32,871 nucleotides of DNA. Source: JBKPRX01 sp046734795. Its GTDB lineage: Bacteria > Actinomycetota > Thermoleophilia > Gaiellales > Gaiellaceae. The translations under genes were made by a program, and so were the position numbers. The stretch spans positions 1 to 32,871 of the forward strand of contig JBKPRX010000089.1 in the NCBI GenBank assembly GCA_046734795.1, given 5' to 3'. Positions within the stretch are counted from its first letter, which is position 1; each line of letters opens with the position of its first letter. This document shows positions 7,786 through 15,007 of this stretch, piece after piece. The notes under the pieces were generated by a model. The model searched no databases. It had not been told where the DNA came from and was given only the letters and a program-made list of their open reading frames with translations.

Positions 7786-8118
7786 GCCGTCTTGCGAGTT
7801 CTCCTCAACTTTTTTTGGATACCCACAAGAACCCGGACTCTTTCCACAGGGGTGCCCTAACGCCTGTGGATGGCGAACCGGCGGAGACCAGGCCCCGAAA
7901 CTAGACGAATGTCGGGTGAGGACGGCGCATGGTCGCGCCGAAACAGGTAAAGCAGGAATTGACGCCGGGGCAGAGTCTTCCTCGGACCTTCCCGTCCTCG
8001 CAGGTCAGGACTTCTCTCGGCCCCGGCGGCTTCCTCGCTCCCACGACGTACGCCTGGCCTATGCCCGCGCGGTGTGACCCTGCCGACTACGGCGCGCAGA
8101 CGGATCGGGCGAGCTTCC
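7786..8118. other. Gap without a convincing gene
   Basis: About 330 nt. A T7 run lies at 7810-7816. CCACAGG (7844-7850) and CCTGTGG (7863-7869) form an inverted repeat with a 12-nt loop, each arm resembling a DnaA box at 7 of 9 bases. A frame from ATG 7929 to 8138 (69 codons) is open but has no RBS, weaker third-position GC than its neighbours and no recognisable motif, and it overlaps the next gene. I call no gene here. Confidence 0.5.
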
Positions 8119-8418
8119 TCAGCCGATGCCGAGAATGAACTTCGCGTCGTCGGACATGCGGTCCGGCGTCCATGGCGGGTCGAATGTCAGCTCGGCTTCG
8201 ACTTGTTCGACCTCGTCCAGCGATTCCGCCACGGCGACGATGTCCTGCTCGATCATCGGCCCCGCGGGGCACCCCATCGAGGTCAGCGAATACGTCACCT
8301 TGACCCGCGGACCTACGACTTCGACGTCGTAGAGGAGGCCGAGGTCGACGATGTCCATCCCGAGCTCGGGATCTTCCACCTGCCTCATCGCCTCGATTAC
8401 CTGGTCGCGCGTCGGCAT
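8119..8418 (-). CDS. MIP18/SufT-like metal-sulfur cluster assembly factor (DUF59)
   Basis: A 99-residue single-domain MIP18-family protein. The family signature D-P-E at 16-18, the D-I-V-D-L-G-L segment and the reactive cysteine C50 in T-S-M-G-C-P are all present. Members (SufT, PaaD-like and MIP18 proteins) take part in Fe-S cluster maturation or transfer in the cytosol. No suf genes are next to it. It follows glpX after 19 nt, so read-through from the large upstream unit is possible, but it also has its own -10 (TACAGT) exactly 6 nt before the ATG. Family assignment is firm; the precise client is unknown. Confidence 0.85.
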   Translation of the reverse strand: MPTRDQVIEAMRQVEDPELGMDIVDLGLLYDVEVVGPRVKVTYSLTSMGCPAGPMIEQDIVAVAESLDEVEQVEAELTFDPPWTPDRMSDDAKFILGIG

Positions 8419-8424
8419 GGCTCC

Positions 8425-8430
8425 ACTGTA
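8425..8430 (-). promoter_or_regulatory. -10 element TACAGT, leaderless-type
   Basis: Read on the minus strand, TACAGT ends 6 nt before the ATG at 8418. It gives the MIP18-like gene a start independent of glpX. Confidence 0.45.
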
Positions 8431-8437
8431 GCGGCGG

Positions 8438-9448
8438 CTAGGAGAGCAACCGGACTTCTTCGCGTCGCTCGCGCGCGAAGAAGTGGATGCCGTCGATGAA
8501 ACGAACCCAGTTGCAGCGCGTGCACATGACGAGCGACTGCGTGCGCGCGCTGTCAGCGAGGAAGCGAACGCCGCGAAGCAGGTCGCCGTTCGACACTCCC
8601 GTTGCTGCGACGATCGTCTCGCCCGGCGCGAGGTCGTCCATCGTGAAGATGCGGCCGTAGTCCTCGACGCCCATTTGCTGGAGCTGCTCGATCTCGCTGC
8701 GCGTGGTCGGCCAGAACTGCGCTTGCAGCTCGCCCCCGAGATTCCGGAGCGCCGCCGCGGCGAGCACTGCTTGGCGCGTTCCGCCGATCCCGATCGCGAG
8801 ATGGTCGTTCGTTCCGCGAACGGCGGCGGAGATGGAGGACGTGACGTCGCCGTCCTGGATCAGCTTGATGCGTGCGCCCGCGGCGCGGATCTCTTCGATG
8901 AGGTCGTGATGCCGGGGACGGTCGAGCACGATCGTCGTGACGTCGTTGACGCGGCGCCCGAAAGCCTCGGCAATCGCTGCGATGTTGTCCGCGATTGGCT
9001 TCCGCAGGTCGATCACGCCGCGCGCGCGGGGACCGACTGCCATCTTCCGCATGTACATGTCCGGGAGCATCAACAGCGAGCCGGGCTCTCCGACCGCGAG
9101 CATCGACATCGCGCCGTAGCCGCCGCGCGCCACGACGCCGCGCCCTTCGAGCGGGTCGAGCGCGAGATCGACATCAATGCCGCCGCGTCCGACGATCTCG
9201 TCCGTCCGTAGCACTTTCGCGTCGTCGCTCGCGCCGATCACGATCCGACCGTTGATCGGAAGCTCGTCGAGTGCCTCTTTCATCCCGCCGCACGCAGCCT
9301 CTTCGGCGCCGACTTCGTCCGCTCGACCGAGCCAGCGCGCGCTCGCGAGCGCAGCGCGCTCCGTTGCCCGCAGATAGAGCTGGCAGAGACAGGAGCTTCG
9401 GCGCTCCGCTTCGGCAGCGGCCTGCAGTTCGAGCTCGGTCTCGGTCAT
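8438..9448 (-). CDS. glpX: Class II fructose-1,6-bisphosphatase
   Basis: A 336-residue GlpX-type phosphatase that hydrolyses fructose 1,6-bisphosphate to fructose 6-phosphate in gluconeogenesis; in some bacteria it also takes sedoheptulose bisphosphate. Seen are the acidic metal and substrate motif D-P-L-E-G (near 98-102), the upstream G-A-S-D-D and the G-I-G-G-T-R-Q-A phosphate loop. The residue after D-P-L-E-G is Arg where many family members have Thr. The C-terminus carries a C-T-R-C pair. The ATG at 9448 overlaps the stop of the 2-phosphoglycerate kinase gene (ATGA), so the two are translationally coupled. Its place in a unit handling 2-phosphoglycerate suggests control of carbon flow at the lower and upper ends of gluconeogenesis. 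The frame is open far upstream, but that part is a shadow of the kinase gene. Confidence 0.9.
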   Translation of the reverse strand: MTETELELQAAAEAERRSSCLCQLYLRATERAALASARWLGRADEVGAEEAACGGMKEALDELPINGRIVIGASDDAKVLRTDEIVGRGGIDVDLALDPLEGRGVVARGGYGAMSMLAVGEPGSLLMLPDMYMRKMAVGPRARGVIDLRKPIADNIAAIAEAFGRRVNDVTTIVLDRPRHHDLIEEIRAAGARIKLIQDGDVTSSISAAVRGTNDHLAIGIGGTRQAVLAAAALRNLGGELQAQFWPTTRSEIEQLQQMGVEDYGRIFTMDDLAPGETIVAATGVSNGDLLRGVRFLADSARTQSLVMCTRCNWVRFIDGIHFFARERREEVRLLS

Positions 9449-10359
9449 CGCACCGGCGCCAGCGCTTCCGCTGCCGCGACGACGAGCTCCATGATCTCGG
9501 AGAGCGAAGCCTCGACGTCCGCGTTTGCGATCACCGGGACGCCAGTCTTTTCCGCACGATCGACAATGTATCTCTGGATGCGACGGATCTCTGTGAAGTG
9601 ATCCAGATACTTCGTGAGCGTCCGGCGTTGCTCGGTGGTCGTATCGCGGATGTGGAAGTGACCGCTGTGGGTCTCCTCGTCGGGAATCTGCAGGACACAC
9701 GGGACGAGGAGCGCGCCCTCGAGACGGCGCGGAAGCATGCCGGGCACGAGATGCACGCCTTCGAGCACCATCGACCACCCTTCCTGGAGCGCCCGGTCGA
9801 GCACCGCCTGCACGCCGACGACAATGTTCCGCGTCTGCTCGAGGAAGCCGAGCAGCGTCGGGTCGCCGGTCTCCTGCTCTTCGGCCGGCAGCCCCCACCC
9901 GGCTTCGAAGCTCGAGTAGTGGATCGTCGGCATGAACTCGCGCGAGAAGAACGCACGCATCGTCTGACGGATGAAGTCCGTCGACGTGACGCGCGTGATC
10001 CCGAGGCGGTACGCGAGCTCTGTCGCGACGGTCGACTTGCCGGTGCCCGTCGCGCCGCCGATCAGCACGATGATCGGCAGGTCGAGCTCCCGAAGCTCGC
10101 GAAAGCGCCGGAGCCGGCGAACGGCGTCGCCCCCTTCCTCGCGGCCGAGGATCTCGGCTGCGAGCTCGTCGATCCGGTCGATGTCGGCAACTTGGGCGCC
10201 GCGCACGGCAAGATCGTGCTCGATCCGGACTGCGAGCTCGTACGCCCGCTGCGGCGTCACACCGACGGCCATCAGCGCGCGCGCCATGATCCCCTTCGAG
10301 TACGGAAGTCCATGCTCACCGCCGAGCGGTAGCGGCTCGGCGCGTCGCTGCTGGCTCAC
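9445..10359 (-). CDS. 2-phosphoglycerate kinase-like protein with ATP-cone
   Basis: A 304-residue protein. The N-terminal region (about 15-60, L-P-Y-S-K-G-I-M-A onward) resembles the ATP-cone that precedes the kinase domain in archaeal 2-phosphoglycerate kinases. The P-loop is G101-G-A-T-G-T-G-K-S-T110. The rest matches a P-loop kinase with a lid near D-E-E-T-H. In methanogens this enzyme phosphorylates 2-phosphoglycerate to 2,3-bisphosphoglycerate, the precursor of cyclic 2,3-diphosphoglycerate. The gene directly upstream encodes the synthetase for the second step, overlapping it by GTGA, and this strongly supports the assignment. The start is the GTG at 10359. Length is normal. Activity is inferred from family and neighbour. 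Confidence 0.85.
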   Translation of the reverse strand: MSQQRRAEPLPLGGEHGLPYSKGIMARALMAVGVTPQRAYELAVRIEHDLAVRGAQVADIDRIDELAAEILGREEGGDAVRRLRRFRELRELDLPIIVLIGGATGTGKSTVATELAYRLGITRVTSTDFIRQTMRAFFSREFMPTIHYSSFEAGWGLPAEEQETGDPTLLGFLEQTRNIVVGVQAVLDRALQEGWSMVLEGVHLVPGMLPRRLEGALLVPCVLQIPDEETHSGHFHIRDTTTEQRRTLTKYLDHFTEIRRIQRYIVDRAEKTGVPVIANADVEASLSEIMELVVAAAEALAPVR

Positions 10360-11522
10360 GCTTTCACCGCCAACAGGTCGAGGACGGCTTCGTCCAGATC
10401 CGGCGCGACCACGTCGTTGCGGGCAAGCACGACTTCCGCACCGCTCGCAAGCGCCACCTCGGCGACGACGTCGATTGCCGCGGCCTTGACCTCGACGAGG
10501 TAGACGTCGGCGTCGATGGTCTCGAGCTCATCGCGAAGTGCGGCGCGGTTCGCGAGGTTCCGTGAAACGTGCACGACGTCCGCATCGAGATGCTGCGTCG
10601 GGGCCGGACCCGTCGTGAACACCGCGACGCGGCGGCCGCGCAGCGGCTCGCTCGGCTCCAGCCTGAGCTCGGCGTGCACGATCGGCACGTTGGCGATCGC
10701 GCGAATGGCTTGGTCGTCGAGAGGACCGGTCGCAACGACGAGATCCGAGACGAGCACGCGGTAGGCGTTCAGCCCTTCGCGCACTGCGTCTCCGCGGGTG
10801 ACGAGGATTCGCGCGTCGACGTCGATCGGCGGGATCGCGGCGCCGCTGCCGTCGAAGACGACGAGATCGGGCTCGCGTGCGGCCGCGAGAGCCGCGCCGG
10901 CGACGACGTTGGAGCTCGACGGTGCGCCCGCGAGGCCACCGCCTGCGCGACGGCAGCCGACGGTCGGAACCCCCGCAAGCGCAGCGGTCTCGAGGTAGTC
11001 GGACGCAGCGTGCTCGCCGCGACGCGCGATCGCGACGAGGTCGGCAACGGTCGGCTGCGTCTCGCAGACCTGCGGCTCGGCCGGGCCGCCGCGACCCATC
11101 GCAACAACGACGATGTCGCGCTCGCGCGCGAGAAGTCGCGCGAGGTGGCCCGTGACGGCGGTCTTCCCGACGCGTTTCCCGGTTCCGATCACGGCAAGCG
11201 ACGCCACTCCGAACGGCGCGAAGCGCGGTGGCTCGAAGCGGAAGTCGGCACCCTCGTACCGAAGACCGAGAGCCAGCGCACGCGAGACGAACTCGAACCG
11301 GCGACGCGGCGAGAGCACCGGCTCGTCCGAGAGGTCGACGACGAGGTCGGCCTGCACCTCATCGAGCGCGTCGACGAGCGGCACGCCGTAGTCGTCGCCG
11401 CCGAGCAGCTTCTCCGTCCCGCCGACGAGCAACGCACCGACGACTTCGTATGGAAGCGCAGCAAGCGCGTCGCGAACGACCGGCGCGTAGTGCTCCCCGT
11501 CGATGAGCGCAAGAGCCCTCAT
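10356..11522 (-). CDS. Cyclic 2,3-diphosphoglycerate synthetase-like protein
   Basis: A 388-residue protein of the COG2403 type. Archaeal members close 2,3-bisphosphoglycerate into cyclic 2,3-diphosphoglycerate with ATP. Features are the N-terminal D-G-E-H-Y (8-12), the conserved G-L-R-Y-E-G-A-D-F-R-F segment (86-96) and a P-loop G113-T-G-K-R-V-G-K-T121, followed by A-M-G-R-G-G-P (141-147). I recall archaeal enzymes being somewhat longer (about 450-460 residues), so the C-terminal part may be reduced. It overlaps the phosphoesterase gene upstream (ATGA) and the kinase gene downstream (GTGA). Membership is firm; whether the product here is cyclic 2,3-DPG or linear 2,3-BPG needs biochemistry. 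The protein is cytosolic. Confidence 0.85.
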   Translation of the reverse strand: MRALALIDGEHYAPVVRDALAALPYEVVGALLVGGTEKLLGGDDYGVPLVDALDEVQADLVVDLSDEPVLSPRRRFEFVSRALALGLRYEGADFRFEPPRFAPFGVASLAVIGTGKRVGKTAVTGHLARLLARERDIVVVAMGRGGPAEPQVCETQPTVADLVAIARRGEHAASDYLETAALAGVPTVGCRRAGGGLAGAPSSSNVVAGAALAAAREPDLVVFDGSGAAIPPIDVDARILVTRGDAVREGLNAYRVLVSDLVVATGPLDDQAIRAIANVPIVHAELRLEPSEPLRGRRVAVFTTGPAPTQHLDADVVHVSRNLANRAALRDELETIDADVYLVEVKAAAIDVVAEVALASGAEVVLARNDVVAPDLDEAVLDLLAVKA

Positions 11523-12331
11523 GCCCCTCGCGTCGTCACCTCACCTTCGATGCGCGCCGTGTACTTCTCGAACGAGAGCGTGTCGAGGGAGAACTGGATC
11601 ATCCGCTCCTGCGGCCCGTCCGGATGACGTCGCCAGACGCTGACGTGAGAGTCGACGAGCTCGATGACGTTGTAACAGGGTCTCGAGTGGCCGCGCAGAC
11701 GCTGCGACGAGACCGTGCCGGCGTTGACGATGAAAAGGTTCTCGAGCTTCCACGCATATGGCACGTGCTTGTGCCCCGAGAGGACGAGGTTGACTCCGGC
11801 GCGTTGCAGACACTCGATGCAGTCGCCGGCGTCGTAGACGACGTTTCGCTCTCGACCCGTGCCTGGCACGGGCAGGAGGTGATGATGGAGCACGAAGATT
11901 CGCAGCCGCGCGGGCTCGGCGAATTGCTCCTCGATCCATCGGTAGCGCCCGCGGCCGATCTGCCCGTGGTCGAGGTCCGGCTCGGTCGAGTCGACCGCGA
12001 CGACGCTCACGCCGTCCTTGTGCAGGACGCAGTTCCGCTCGCCGAAGAGCTCCTCGAAGTGGACGTAGCCGACGTTCCGCGAGTCGTGGTTGCCGGGAAT
12101 GACGACGATCGACTCGCAGTCGATTCGGTCGAGATAGGTCTTCGCGAGCATGTACTCGTCCTCGAACCCGAAGGTCGTCAGGTCGCCCGAGCAGACGACG
12201 ATCGTGGGCCGCAGCTCGTTGATCTCGTCGATCGCCTGATCGAGCAGCTCGGGGAGGAAATACTGCTTGCCGCAGTGCAGGTCGGAGATCTGGACGATCG
12301 TGAGCGGCCTGCCGTCGCGCTCCGTCGACAT
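11519..12331 (-). CDS. Calcineurin-like metallophosphoesterase
   Basis: A 270-residue phosphoesterase with the full dinuclear-metal motif set: D17-x-H19, G-D50, G-N81-H82-D, H149-H-H and G186-H-K-H189. It is closest in style to the class III cyclic-nucleotide phosphodiesterase/CpdA group. No signal peptide, so cytosolic. It is the first gene of the overlapping unit with the cDPG synthetase, 2-phosphoglycerate kinase and glpX. The substrate is unknown; given its partners, a cyclic or pyrophosphate sugar-acid such as cDPG is a candidate, as are cyclic nucleotides. The ATG at 12331 has a perfect TAGACT 6 nt upstream. Confidence 0.85.
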   Translation of the reverse strand: MSTERDGRPLTIVQISDLHCGKQYFLPELLDQAIDEINELRPTIVVCSGDLTTFGFEDEYMLAKTYLDRIDCESIVVIPGNHDSRNVGYVHFEELFGERNCVLHKDGVSVVAVDSTEPDLDHGQIGRGRYRWIEEQFAEPARLRIFVLHHHLLPVPGTGRERNVVYDAGDCIECLQRAGVNLVLSGHKHVPYAWKLENLFIVNAGTVSSQRLRGHSRPCYNVIELVDSHVSVWRRHPDGPQERMIQFSLDTLSFEKYTARIEGEVTTRGA

Positions 12332-12337
12332 GGTCTG

Positions 12338-12343
12338 AGTCTA
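12338..12343 (-). promoter_or_regulatory. -10 element TAGACT of the cDPG unit
   Basis: On the minus strand TAGACT ends 6 nt before the ATG of the metallophosphoesterase, in the 20-nt gap after the phosphate transporter gene. It allows separate transcription of the four-gene unit. No good -35 is visible. Confidence 0.5.
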
Positions 12344-12351
12344 GTTCGAGT

Positions 12352-13356
12352 TCAGAAGATCGCCTGAACCGGCCAATAGAGCGCGGCGGCGACGATCGCG
12401 GCAGCGGGCAGCGTCAGCACCCACGCGACGACGATGTTGCCCGCAACGCCCCAACGAACAGCGGAGAGGTTCTTCGTCGCGCCCGCGCCGAGCACCGATC
12501 CCGAGACGACGTGCGTCGTCGACACCGGATAGCCGAGCCGCGTTGCGAGGTAGAGCGTCGTCCCGCCGGAGACCTGCGCCGCAAATCCTTGCTCGGGCTC
12601 CATCCCGTAGATCCGCTGACCGAGCGTCCGCATGATGCGCCAGCCGCCCGCATACGTTCCGAGTCCGATCGCGAGGCCGGCCGAGACGATCACCCACGTC
12701 GGGATCGTGAACTCGGCGTTCGCCGCACTTCCTTGGTTGTGGAAGATGTAGAGCGCAAGCGCGATCACACCCATCGTCTTTTGCGCGTCGTTCGCACCGT
12801 GCGTGAACGACACCCACGCACCGGAGAGCCACTGGCCGACGCGGAAGCCGCGGTTCGCGCTACCCGGCGTGAGACGACGGAACGCCCAGTAGAGGGCGAG
12901 GAGCACGGCGAAGGCCGCAAGCATTCCGATGAGCGGCGAGCCGAGTGCCGGGATCACGACCTTGTGCGCCAGTCCGTGCCACTGAACCCCCGCTGCCCCG
13001 GACTGCGCGAGCGCCGCGCCGACGAGCCCTCCGATCAACGCGTGCGACGAGCTCGACGGGAGCCCGAGCCACCACGTGAGCAAGTTCCAGACGATTGCGC
13101 CGATCAGGGCCGCGACGAGCGCGCGGTTGTCGATCAGGTTGAGATCGACGATGTTCTTTCCGATCGTCGTTGCAACTGCGGTTGTTGCGAACGCGCCGGC
13201 GAGGTTGAGCACCGAAGCCATGAGAACCGCGATGCGCGGCGAGAGTGCGCGCGTCGACACCGACGTCGCGACCGCGTTCGCGGTGTCGTGGAAGCCGTTC
13301 GTGAAGTCGAACCCGAGGGCGAGGATGACGACGACGACGAGGAGAGCGGTCTCCAC
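12352..13356 (-). CDS. pit: Low-affinity inorganic phosphate transporter (Pit family)
   Basis: A 334-residue integral membrane protein with about ten hydrophobic segments. Both Pit signature repeats are visible: F-T-N-G-F-H-D-T-A-N-A near residue 20 and F-T-H-G-A-N-D-A-Q-K-T near 190. Pit proteins import metal-phosphate in symport with protons. The start is the GTG at 13356, 9 nt after the stop of the DUF47 gene, the usual partner of Pit. Downstream, the phosphoesterase-cDPG unit begins after 20 nt, so a phosphate importer sits directly before genes that build a phosphate-rich solute. Confidence 0.9.
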   Translation of the reverse strand: METALLVVVVILALGFDFTNGFHDTANAVATSVSTRALSPRIAVLMASVLNLAGAFATTAVATTIGKNIVDLNLIDNRALVAALIGAIVWNLLTWWLGLPSSSSHALIGGLVGAALAQSGAAGVQWHGLAHKVVIPALGSPLIGMLAAFAVLLALYWAFRRLTPGSANRGFRVGQWLSGAWVSFTHGANDAQKTMGVIALALYIFHNQGSAANAEFTIPTWVIVSAGLAIGLGTYAGGWRIMRTLGQRIYGMEPEQGFAAQVSGGTTLYLATRLGYPVSTTHVVSGSVLGAGATKNLSAVRWGVAGNIVVAWVLTLPAAAIVAAALYWPVQAIF

Positions 13357-13365
13357 GCCGGTGCG

Positions 13366-13986
13366 TCAGCGGTTCTTCACGACGATCGCTTCGAGCACGT
13401 CTGCGGCGTTCTCACAGGCGTCGACCGCTTCTTCGAGCCGCTCGAAGATGTCTTTCCAGCGAATGACGACGAGCGGATCCTCGCCCGAGGTGAAAAGCGC
13501 CGAGATGCCGCCGCGCGCGAGATCGTCGCCTTCGTCCTCGAGCTCGCGCAGCTCGATCAGCTGACGACGCGAGTCCTTGAAGCCCTCGAGGCGATTGATT
13601 GCTTCCTCCAGCTTGATGGACGCGCGATGGATAACCGCCGCCTGGGCGAGCGCCTCCGGCCGGATCACATCGACGCCGTAGCCGATGAGGTTCCCCGCGG
13701 CCTCGTCGACGTGGTCGCAGATGTCGTCGATCGATCCTGCGAGGCGATACATGTCGTCGCGGTCGAAAGGCGTCACGAAGGTTCGGTTCAGGAGATCGAC
13801 GACGTCATGCGTGAGCCGGTCGCCCTCGTGCTCGAGCTCTTTGATCTCGCGCATCTGTTCCTCGCGGCGCTCCGGGAACGTCTCCAGGAGCTGGACGAGC
13901 TTCTGCGAGATCTCGACGGTGTTCGCCGCGGCCCGGTTGTAGAGATCGAAGAACTCGCGCTTCTGGGGGACGAGGTTGAGCCGCAT
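13366..13986 (-). CDS. DUF47/PhoU-like phosphate transport accessory protein
   Basis: A 206-residue all-helical protein of the DUF47 family (PhoU-like). Family members are encoded with Pit transporters and are thought to modulate phosphate uptake. The N-terminus, M-R-L-N-L-V-P-Q-K-R-E-F-F, matches the usual family start, so I place the ATG at 13986 rather than further upstream in the open frame. Conserved-type E-x-x-x-D runs (E-H-E-G-D-R and E-D-E-G-D-D) of PhoU-like metal sites are present. It forms an operon with pit. A possible -10 lies in TTGTTACAAA just upstream on the minus strand, but it is weak. Confidence 0.85.
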   Translation of the reverse strand: MRLNLVPQKREFFDLYNRAAANTVEISQKLVQLLETFPERREEQMREIKELEHEGDRLTHDVVDLLNRTFVTPFDRDDMYRLAGSIDDICDHVDEAAGNLIGYGVDVIRPEALAQAAVIHRASIKLEEAINRLEGFKDSRRQLIELRELEDEGDDLARGGISALFTSGEDPLVVIRWKDIFERLEEAVDACENAADVLEAIVVKNR

Positions 13987-14030
13987 CTGGACCGCGTTTG
14001 TAACAAGTTTCGAGCGTCCGGACCGGTTGG

Positions 14031-14036
14031 TACCGT
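14031..14036 (+). promoter_or_regulatory. -10 element TACCGT
   Basis: TACCGT ends 8 nt before the ATG at 14045. TTTCGA at 14008-14013, 17 nt upstream, is a poor -35. The spacing again implies a very short or absent leader. Confidence 0.35.
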
Positions 14037-14044
14037 GACTTTCG

Positions 14045-14446
14045 ATGCCGGAAAGGGGCAACTTCCAGGGCGCGCCCGACGACCTGGAGATTCCTGCCTT
14101 CACCGCCTTCCGCGGCGCCTCGCCCCCACGCTTCGTGAATCGCTACGAGCTCGAGTGCGCGAAGATCCTCGACTTCTACGGCATGCCGTGGGAGTACGAA
14201 CCTCGCACGTTCGTCCTCGAGGAGGACGAGAACGGCCGGATCGCCGAGGCTTTCACGCCCGACTTCTACCTCGCCGAGCAAGATCTCTATCTCGAGGTCA
14301 CGGTGATGAAGCAGTCCCTCGTGACGCGGAAGAATCGCAAGCTGCGGAAGCTGCGAGCACGCTATCCCGACGTCAAGGTGAAGGTCTTCTACAAGCGCGA
14401 CATCGCGCGACTGGCGGAACGATTCAACCTTCCGATCGCGTCCTGA
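14045..14446 (+). CDS. PD-(D/E)XK-like nuclease-fold protein
   Basis: A 133-residue protein with the sequence pattern of a small restriction-endonuclease-like fold: a helix with E35/E37, a strand W49-E-Y-E-P, T-P-D73-F-Y, then L-Y-L-E84-V and a basic helix (R95-R107). D73 and E84 fit the metal-binding acidic pair. The lysine expected two residues after E84 is T86; K89 could substitute. It may be a small nuclease or an inactive relative. Its stop overlaps the apparent CTG start of the phosphoribosyltransferase, so the two are probably cotranslated. The fold is inferred from pattern, and no partner defines a role. Confidence 0.55.
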   Translation: MPERGNFQGAPDDLEIPAFTAFRGASPPRFVNRYELECAKILDFYGMPWEYEPRTFVLEEDENGRIAEAFTPDFYLAEQDLYLEVTVMKQSLVTRKNRKLRKLRARYPDVKVKVFYKRDIARLAERFNLPIAS

Positions 14447-14976
14447 GTCTCGACGGCCGCGAGGCAGAGATCTACCTCGACGCGCACGCCATCGCAGCGC
14501 GCGTCGCCGAGCTCGGCGCCGAGCTGACGCATGACTACGAGGGCCGAGACCCGATTCTCGTGGGCGCGCTCAAGTCGTCGGCGATGTTCCTCACGGACCT
14601 CTCGCGCGCGATCCGGATCCCGCATTCGATCGACTTCATCGAGCTCGCGGGCTATGGCGCCGAAACGGGCGCAGCGACGTCGATCCGCCTGCTCAAGGAT
14701 CTCGACTTCAGCATCGAGGGCCGCGACGTCGTCTTCGTCGAGGACGTCGTCGACACCGGCCTCACGCTGCGATTCATCTGCAACAACTTCAGGCTCCGGT
14801 CGCCCCGGTCGCTCGCGGTCGTCACGCTGCTCGACCGGCCCTACCGCCGGCTCGTCGACGACCTGCCTGTTCGCTACGTCGGCTTCGTCGCGCCGGACGA
14901 GCTCTTCGTCGGCTACGGCTTCGACCTCGACGAGCGGCACCGAGCTCTGCCGGATCTGTATCTCGTGCGCAGCTAG
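14443..14976 (+). CDS. hpt: Hypoxanthine phosphoribosyltransferase
   Basis: A purine-salvage enzyme making IMP or GMP from hypoxanthine or guanine and PRPP. The PRPP loop V-F-V-E-D-V-V-D-T-G-L-T-L, the D-F-I-E-L segment and the C-terminal D-E-L-F-V-G-Y-G-F-D-L-D-E are all typical. The start is unusual: no ATG, GTG or TTG occurs in frame in a position that keeps the conserved N-terminus (E-I-Y-L-D-A-H-A-I). The first in-frame GTG lies inside the core fold. The best candidate is CTG at 14443, overlapping the previous gene's TGA as CTGA and giving 177 residues, the normal family length. ATT at 14422 is a second candidate. Identity is firm; the exact start is not. Confidence 0.85.
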   Translation: MSLDGREAEIYLDAHAIAARVAELGAELTHDYEGRDPILVGALKSSAMFLTDLSRAIRIPHSIDFIELAGYGAETGAATSIRLLKDLDFSIEGRDVVFVEDVVDTGLTLRFICNNFRLRSPRSLAVVTLLDRPYRRLVDDLPVRYVGFVAPDELFVGYGFDLDERHRALPDLYLVRS

Positions 14977-15007
14977 CTCGAGGTTTTTCGCAACCGCAGC
15001 GACGGAT

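Noticed and set aside
7840..7870. Replication origin
   Set aside because: Only two imperfect DnaA-like boxes, no AT-rich unwinding region, and no dnaA, dnaN or recF nearby.
7929..8138. 69-codon open frame in the non-coding gap
   Set aside because: No ribosome binding site or -10 at the right distance, weak third-position GC bias, no motif, and it overlaps the MIP18-like gene.
9449..9898. N-terminal extension of glpX
   Set aside because: It overlaps the 2-phosphoglycerate kinase gene in another frame and is low-complexity; the ATG at 9448 overlapping the kinase stop is the natural start.
12511..14442. Long plus-strand open frame running into hpt, as if hpt had a large N-terminal extension
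   Set aside because: The extension is antisense to pit and DUF47 and then out of frame over the nuclease-like gene; only the part from about 14443 resembles protein of a known family.
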